Positions 60,514 to 64,000 of a stretch of 64,000 nt of DNA are shown here, one piece after another (position 1 is the stretch's first letter; the number at the start of each line of letters is the position of its first letter). The position numbers and the translations under genes are program-made. The stretch spans positions 124,001 through 188,000 of the forward strand of contig NZ_FUXL01000009.1 of the NCBI RefSeq assembly GCF_900167365.1. The letters are read 5' to 3'. This stretch comes from Consotaella salsifontis. Its GTDB lineage: Bacteria; Pseudomonadota; Alphaproteobacteria; Rhizobiales; Rhizobiaceae. The notes under the pieces are model-generated. The model worked only from the letters and a program-made list of their open reading frames with translations. It was not told the DNA's origin and did no database searches.

Positions 60514-61488
60514 CTAGAGGAGACGGCGCATGATCCGCCGGCGCCGCGGATCAGCAGATCTCAAGACTTGTTGAAGTTGCGGAGAAAGCCCGTTGTAGGT
60601 TAGTTCTGGCTCGGCGGAAGGGGCCAGATCCTGCAGTCGTTTGACGCGCTCCCACGTCGTAGGATGCGTTCGAAACAAGCTCAGCCAGCGAATTCCGCGC
60701 GAGCGCATCCGCTCCCAATCATCTCCCTGCAGCGTTTGGATGCGCGCAAGCGCCTGCGCCAAAGGCCGCGGATCTCCCATCAACTCTACTGCTCCTGCAT
60801 CCGCCAGGAATTCGCGCCGCCGCGAAAGCGACAATTCCAAGAGATCGCTCAGCACCGGCGACAGGATCAGGAGACCGATGGCCATCGGCGAAATGAGCGC
60901 GCCGGTTGTCCAAAGCATTGGCAGCGCAGCAAAAAGCATGAACAGCCCGGCGCTCGACATCGCCTGCGTGATCGAACCGACCGTCACCGCCAAACGCATG
61001 ACGAAAGTGTCCCCGTGGCGGACATGGGCAATTTCGTGGGCGAGGACACCCACCAGTTCATTCGTCGGCAGCGTCCGAACTAAGCCGCTCGTCAGCGCAA
61101 TGGCGGGATCCTTCTGATCGCCCACCGCCATCGCCTGAAGAACTGGGCTAGGAAGCAGATAGAGGCGCGGGATCACCGGCAACTCGGCGCCTCGGGCAAG
61201 CTGCTCAACCAAATAAGAGAGCTCGGGCGCATTGGTCTGATCCAGCGGAACGGCGCCATAGACGCCTCGAATCATTTTATCGCCCGACGTCGCTCCGCCC
61301 AAAAGCAGAAGTCCAGCCAGTAGCACGGCCCACGAGATAGCGTCGGGACCGATGACGGCATACCCGGTCCACGCGGCCACGGCGAACAATCCGAGTATAA
61401 TCAGCCCCGACTGCAGTCGGTTCACCACACGTTGTGCTGCTATCGCTTGAGAATCGGCACGACAAAGCGTCGACCTTTTTCGACTCAT
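60514..61488 (-). CDS. M48-family (HtpX-like) membrane zinc metalloprotease
   Basis: 324-aa M48 protease with N-terminal membrane segments (GLIILGLFAVAAWTGYAVIG and ISWAVLLAGLLLLGGAT, about residues 28-68), the zinc motif LVGVLAHEIAHVRHGDTF (HExxH, about 151), two further membrane segments (SSAGLFMLFAALPMLWTTGA, MAIGLLILSPVLSDLLELSL) and the third zinc ligand in SRRREFLADAGAVELMGDP (about 228). HtpX-like proteases remove misfolded membrane proteins together with FtsH, so it fits the island. No operon partner directly adjacent; the spacer on the upstream side is about 160 bases. Confidence 0.9.
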   Translation of the reverse strand: MSRKRSTLCRADSQAIAAQRVVNRLQSGLIILGLFAVAAWTGYAVIGPDAISWAVLLAGLLLLGGATSGDKMIRGVYGAVPLDQTNAPELSYLVEQLARGAELPVIPRLYLLPSPVLQAMAVGDQKDPAIALTSGLVRTLPTNELVGVLAHEIAHVRHGDTFVMRLAVTVGSITQAMSSAGLFMLFAALPMLWTTGALISPMAIGLLILSPVLSDLLELSLSRRREFLADAGAVELMGDPRPLAQALARIQTLQGDDWERMRSRGIRWLSLFRTHPTTWERVKRLQDLAPSAEPELTYNGLSPQLQQVLRSADPRRRRIMRRLL

Positions 61489-61645
61489 CGACCAGGCGCC
61501 CTGCTACATTTCCTATGTCTAAAGTATTTAAATTTTTCAGGCCGCTGTCTCCGCGGCTTGTCTTGGAGAATGTTGGGAACCATGCTTCCGACCGGCAGCA
61601 TGTAGCGATCTTTGCCTTTTATCTTTTATTCTACTTCATCCGGTG

Positions 61646-61879
61646 TCATTCGTCTCGTACCAGAGGGCCCTCGATCGTCTCCAGTATTCGGACCAATTGA
61701 CCGACGCGGCCGCTCGGGAAACGGCGCGCATTGTTCAACATTGCCTCATCATTGGTGACCCAGGCGTGGGCTTCGGCAAGCTCTTCCTGCTCGGCTTCGA
61801 TTTTGACAATCTCAGCCAGAAGGTCCTCATCGACAGGCCCGATGACTTGCTCGACACGTTCACGGTTCAAACTAGCCAT
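61646..61879 (-). CDS. Small conserved alphaproteobacterial hypothetical protein
   Basis: 77-aa acidic protein starting at ATG 61879 (MASLNRERVEQVIGPVDEDL), helical throughout, with IVKIEAEQEELAEAHAWVTN and DEAMLNNARRFPSGRVGQLV. Homologous proteins are common as orphan small genes in Methylobacterium/Bradyrhizobium-like genomes (from memory); function unknown. Upstream spacer about 60 bases to the divergent MFS gene. Confidence 0.7.
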   Translation of the reverse strand: MASLNRERVEQVIGPVDEDLLAEIVKIEAEQEELAEAHAWVTNDEAMLNNARRFPSGRVGQLVRILETIEGPLVRDE

Positions 61880-61939
61880 TGCTATCCCCATATGCTGCAG
61901 TCACATCCAGCCTAGAAGGGTGTCAGGAGCGAGTTTTGA

Positions 61940-63343
61940 ATGCTCGATTCCACATCTGGTTTCGATCCGAGCGACATTCAACATGGATCGTCAACCAGCC
62001 TTTCGACATCTGCATTCGACCACACCTCAAATCAAAACCACATAGCAATGCAAAAAGAACGGAAAGATCTCGAGACAAACGGCGAAAGCAATGTTGGAAA
62101 GGCACACCTATGGTCGCTTCTCGCTGGGGTAATTCTTCTCGTCCTGGGAAACGGGCTACAGACAACTCTTGTAGGCGTGCGGGCCGGCCTGGAGGGAATG
62201 AACGGCCAAACCGTGGGTCTCATCATGTCGGCCTATTTCATTGGGTACGCCGGCGGCTCTGTATTGAGTCCCCGCCTAATCCATGTCGTCGGGCATATCC
62301 GAGCTTTCGCCGCGCTCGCTGCGGTAACATCGGCTATAGCTCTTTGCTTTCCAATATTGCCACTTCCCTTCGTTTGGATCGGATTGCGCGTTATCCACGG
62401 CGCCTGCTACGCAGGCCTTGTTGTTATCGTCGAAAGCTGGCTAAACGCCTCAACCACGAGAAATCAACGTGGTCGCGTTCTCGCCACCTACATGGTGGTG
62501 CTCTACGCCGGCTGGAGCCTCAGCCAACTTCTTTTAAATGTTGCGTCGCCCCGAGGGTTTATCCTTTTCAGCCTAGTCTCTGCTTGCCTGTCACTTGCGC
62601 TGGTACCCATCACCGCGACGGGCATTCGGGCTCCCGGCATCGTTACGTCATCGCGGCTCGGACTTCGCGCACTCTATGCCATTTCGCCGCTAGCCGTGGT
62701 CGGAGCGTTCATGACTGGAGCCACCGTCAGCGCGTTCTTTGGCATGGGGCCGACATTCGCTCAATCGTCCGGACTGACCGATATCGAAATATCTGCCTTT
62801 CTGGCCATCATGCTGGTAGGAGCTCTTATCTTTCAGTGGCCGCTTGGGTGGCTTTCGGATCGAATCGATCGGCGATTCGCGATCATCGGTTGCGCGTTTG
62901 CATCTTTTCTTATTGCGATAGCGTTATGGCTCACCGACCAAAACATCGAAACTCTTTTAATTCTTTCGCTGCTTCTGGGTGGCACGATGATGCCGATCTA
63001 TTCGCTGTGCGTAGCACATGCCAACGATGGAATTGATGCCGAGCATGTCGTCGCGGCGGCGAGCGAGATGATCCTTGTCTACGGCATCGGCTCTGCATTC
63101 GGTCCGTCACTTGCCGGCTTGGCCATGAACCAGTTGGGGCCGAGTGGATTGTTCGCGTTCGTAGGTGCAGGCATGGCAGCCTACGGGTTTTATGCGGCGT
63201 TCCGTGTAAGGCAGCGTGCTCCAATTCCAGGCGAAGAGAAGCAGATATATGTTGCCGTGCCACAGACGAGCCACGCGGCGCTTCATCTCCATCGTCATGG
63301 CCCCGATACCATCAGAGATGCACGGGACCACGTTAGCTCGTAG
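61940..63343 (+). CDS. MFS transporter (YcaD-like)
   Basis: 467-aa major facilitator with 12 predicted membrane segments (for example LWSLLAGVILLVLGNGLQTT, TVGLIMSAYFIGYAGGSVLS, AFAALAAVTSAIALCFPILP, VWIGLRVIHGACYAGLVVIV, ALYAISPLAVVGAFMTGATV, FLAIMLVGALIFQWPLGWLS). The MFS loop-2/3 motif G-x3-D-R-x-x-R is WLSDRIDRRFAI at the mid-loop, a YcaD/YfcJ-like arrangement. The hydrophilic N-terminal 47 residues are unusual; an alternative ATG at 62048 (MQKERKDLETNGES) would give a 431-aa protein of ordinary size. Substrate unknown. Confidence 0.85.
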   Translation: MLDSTSGFDPSDIQHGSSTSLSTSAFDHTSNQNHIAMQKERKDLETNGESNVGKAHLWSLLAGVILLVLGNGLQTTLVGVRAGLEGMNGQTVGLIMSAYFIGYAGGSVLSPRLIHVVGHIRAFAALAAVTSAIALCFPILPLPFVWIGLRVIHGACYAGLVVIVESWLNASTTRNQRGRVLATYMVVLYAGWSLSQLLLNVASPRGFILFSLVSACLSLALVPITATGIRAPGIVTSSRLGLRALYAISPLAVVGAFMTGATVSAFFGMGPTFAQSSGLTDIEISAFLAIMLVGALIFQWPLGWLSDRIDRRFAIIGCAFASFLIAIALWLTDQNIETLLILSLLLGGTMMPIYSLCVAHANDGIDAEHVVAAASEMILVYGIGSAFGPSLAGLAMNQLGPSGLFAFVGAGMAAYGFYAAFRVRQRAPIPGEEKQIYVAVPQTSHAALHLHRHGPDTIRDARDHVSS

Positions 63344-63809
63344 TGCACAGGCGCATTGTTCGATGACGACTGTGAAAAGCATCGTCGATGCTCAAGGGAA
63401 AATGAAGCTGCCCGCTGGATTACGAGCAAGGGTCTATCACTGCCTTGATGATTCTTCGCCTCAACTGACCTCCACTTACTTCGAGCGCTCCCGCACGGCC
63501 TCTTCAATGGGCTGATCTGGCCGAAGGCCGGCTGCGCCTCGATCGTCTTGGCCGCAATGACGCCAGCCAACTTTCTTCCCCTGCCGGATCCCCACCCCAC
63601 GCGGCGCGCCGTCTGGGGAACCCGAGGATGCCGTCATTCCGCGCGGAACAAGAAAGCCGTCCGGCTGCCATCCTCCGCGATGCTACGGCCCGCAAGCGGA
63701 TGCGGCGCCGATCGCCTTCGGCCCGTCGATCGCCATCGAGATCCCATGAGGCAGAGCGAGGTCGGCGTTTGATAAGAACCACGCTCCGTATCTTTGGCAG
63801 CAGCGCATA
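63344..63809. other. No gene recognised (466 bases)
   Basis: Short frames on both strands (for example a 50-codon + frame from 63363) lack family features. The sequence looks like decayed coding DNA or an IS-flanking spacer; nothing specific can be supported. Confidence 0.35.
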
Positions 63810-64000
63810 ATGCAGATCGAGGAAGGCATTGTAGTGGCCGGTGAGCTGAACGCCATTTTCGTGTCGCTGGAGTTGAGCCGCAGCACTTGGCTGATAACGT
63901 CGCTGTCCCCTGGTGGCGGGGAGAAGATGTCGCGACACACCGTTGATGCCGGTAATATTCCGGGCCTGCTCGAGCGTCTTGGCGTGCTGCGGACCAAGGC
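63810..64000 (+). CDS. IS110-family transposase, N-terminal part (cut by window end)
   Basis: The first 63 codons from ATG 63810 read MQIEEGIVVAGELNAIFVSL then ELSRSTWLITSLSPGGGEKM and SRHTVDAGNIPGLLERLGVL, the N-terminus of rhizobial IS110-type DEDD transposases (the start of the RuvC-like domain, FVSLELSRSTW, carries the first acidic residue). The window ends mid-frame, so completeness is unknown. Confidence 0.7.
   Translation, partial: MQIEEGIVVAGELNAIFVSLELSRSTWLITSLSPGGGEKMSRHTVDAGNIPGLLERLGVLRTK

Noticed and set aside
63504-63805. Short frames on either strand before the IS110 transposase
   Set aside because: No ribosome site or recognisable family; low-complexity Arg/Pro/Ser composition typical of shadow frames.
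1-64000. CRISPR arrays, tRNA and rRNA genes
   Set aside because: No regularly spaced direct repeats and no cloverleaf or rRNA-like sequence were noticed on either strand.

Overview
The window reads as an accessory stretch of an alphaproteobacterial genome, most likely Hyphomicrobiales (Rhizobiales). Reasons: high-GC coding, a nif cluster with fdxB, nifQ and draT, rhizobial-type IS5/IS66/IS21/IS110 elements, an HWE histidine kinase, and an ardC-parB-strawberry notch mobile-element core. The species cannot be named from sequence alone.

Region 1 (1-14056) is nitrogen fixation on the + strand: nifE (5' truncated by the window), nifN, nifX, a DUF269 gene, a 2x[4Fe-4S] ferredoxin and nifQ. A textbook sigma-54 -24/-12 promoter (4681-4696) follows, then a HesB/IscA-like gene, nifU, nifS, nifV, nifW, an unusually long one-chain nifJ and draT. 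These genes build FeMo-cofactor, supply Fe-S clusters and homocitrate, feed electrons, and allow post-translational switch-off. nifU lacks its central [2Fe-2S] domain and its first scaffold cysteine.

Region 2 (about 14092-35160) starts with a decayed tyrosine integrase and holds, on the - strand, a Druantia-like anti-phage operon: an RHH regulator, druA (DUF4338), an unrecognised 960-aa protein, an unrecognised 362-aa protein, druE (giant DUF1998 helicase) and a NERD/UvrD-type nuclease-helicase. The last gene is broken by a nested insertion that can be unpicked base by base. An IS5-like element entered a CTAG site with a 4-bp duplication; its transposase was hit by an IS66 element (8-bp duplication) and its passenger gene by an IS21 element (6-bp duplication). 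Removing them restores a 658-aa helicase frame apart from one 1-nt homopolymer frameshift.

Region 3 (35289-48355) has hipBA with palindromic operators, then a + strand integrative/plasmid core: ardC, DUF2958, a ParB-like protein, two small genes, a methylase-strawberry notch helicase, a toprim protein and DUF2493. ardC and parB are preceded by the same 47-nt hairpin leader (42/47 identical), a regulatory element I cannot name.

Region 4 (48371-61879) is a mostly - strand stress/protein-quality island: FtsH, an NDUFS4-like protein, two small heat-shock proteins, an HWE sensor kinase, a KefB-like antiporter (one homopolymer frameshift), a glycogen-debranching enzyme with a GT4 glycosyltransferase, an HtpX-like M48 protease and a small conserved protein. 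It recalls transmissible stress-tolerance loci. An MFS transporter and the start of an IS110 transposase close the window. No tRNA, rRNA or CRISPR array was seen.
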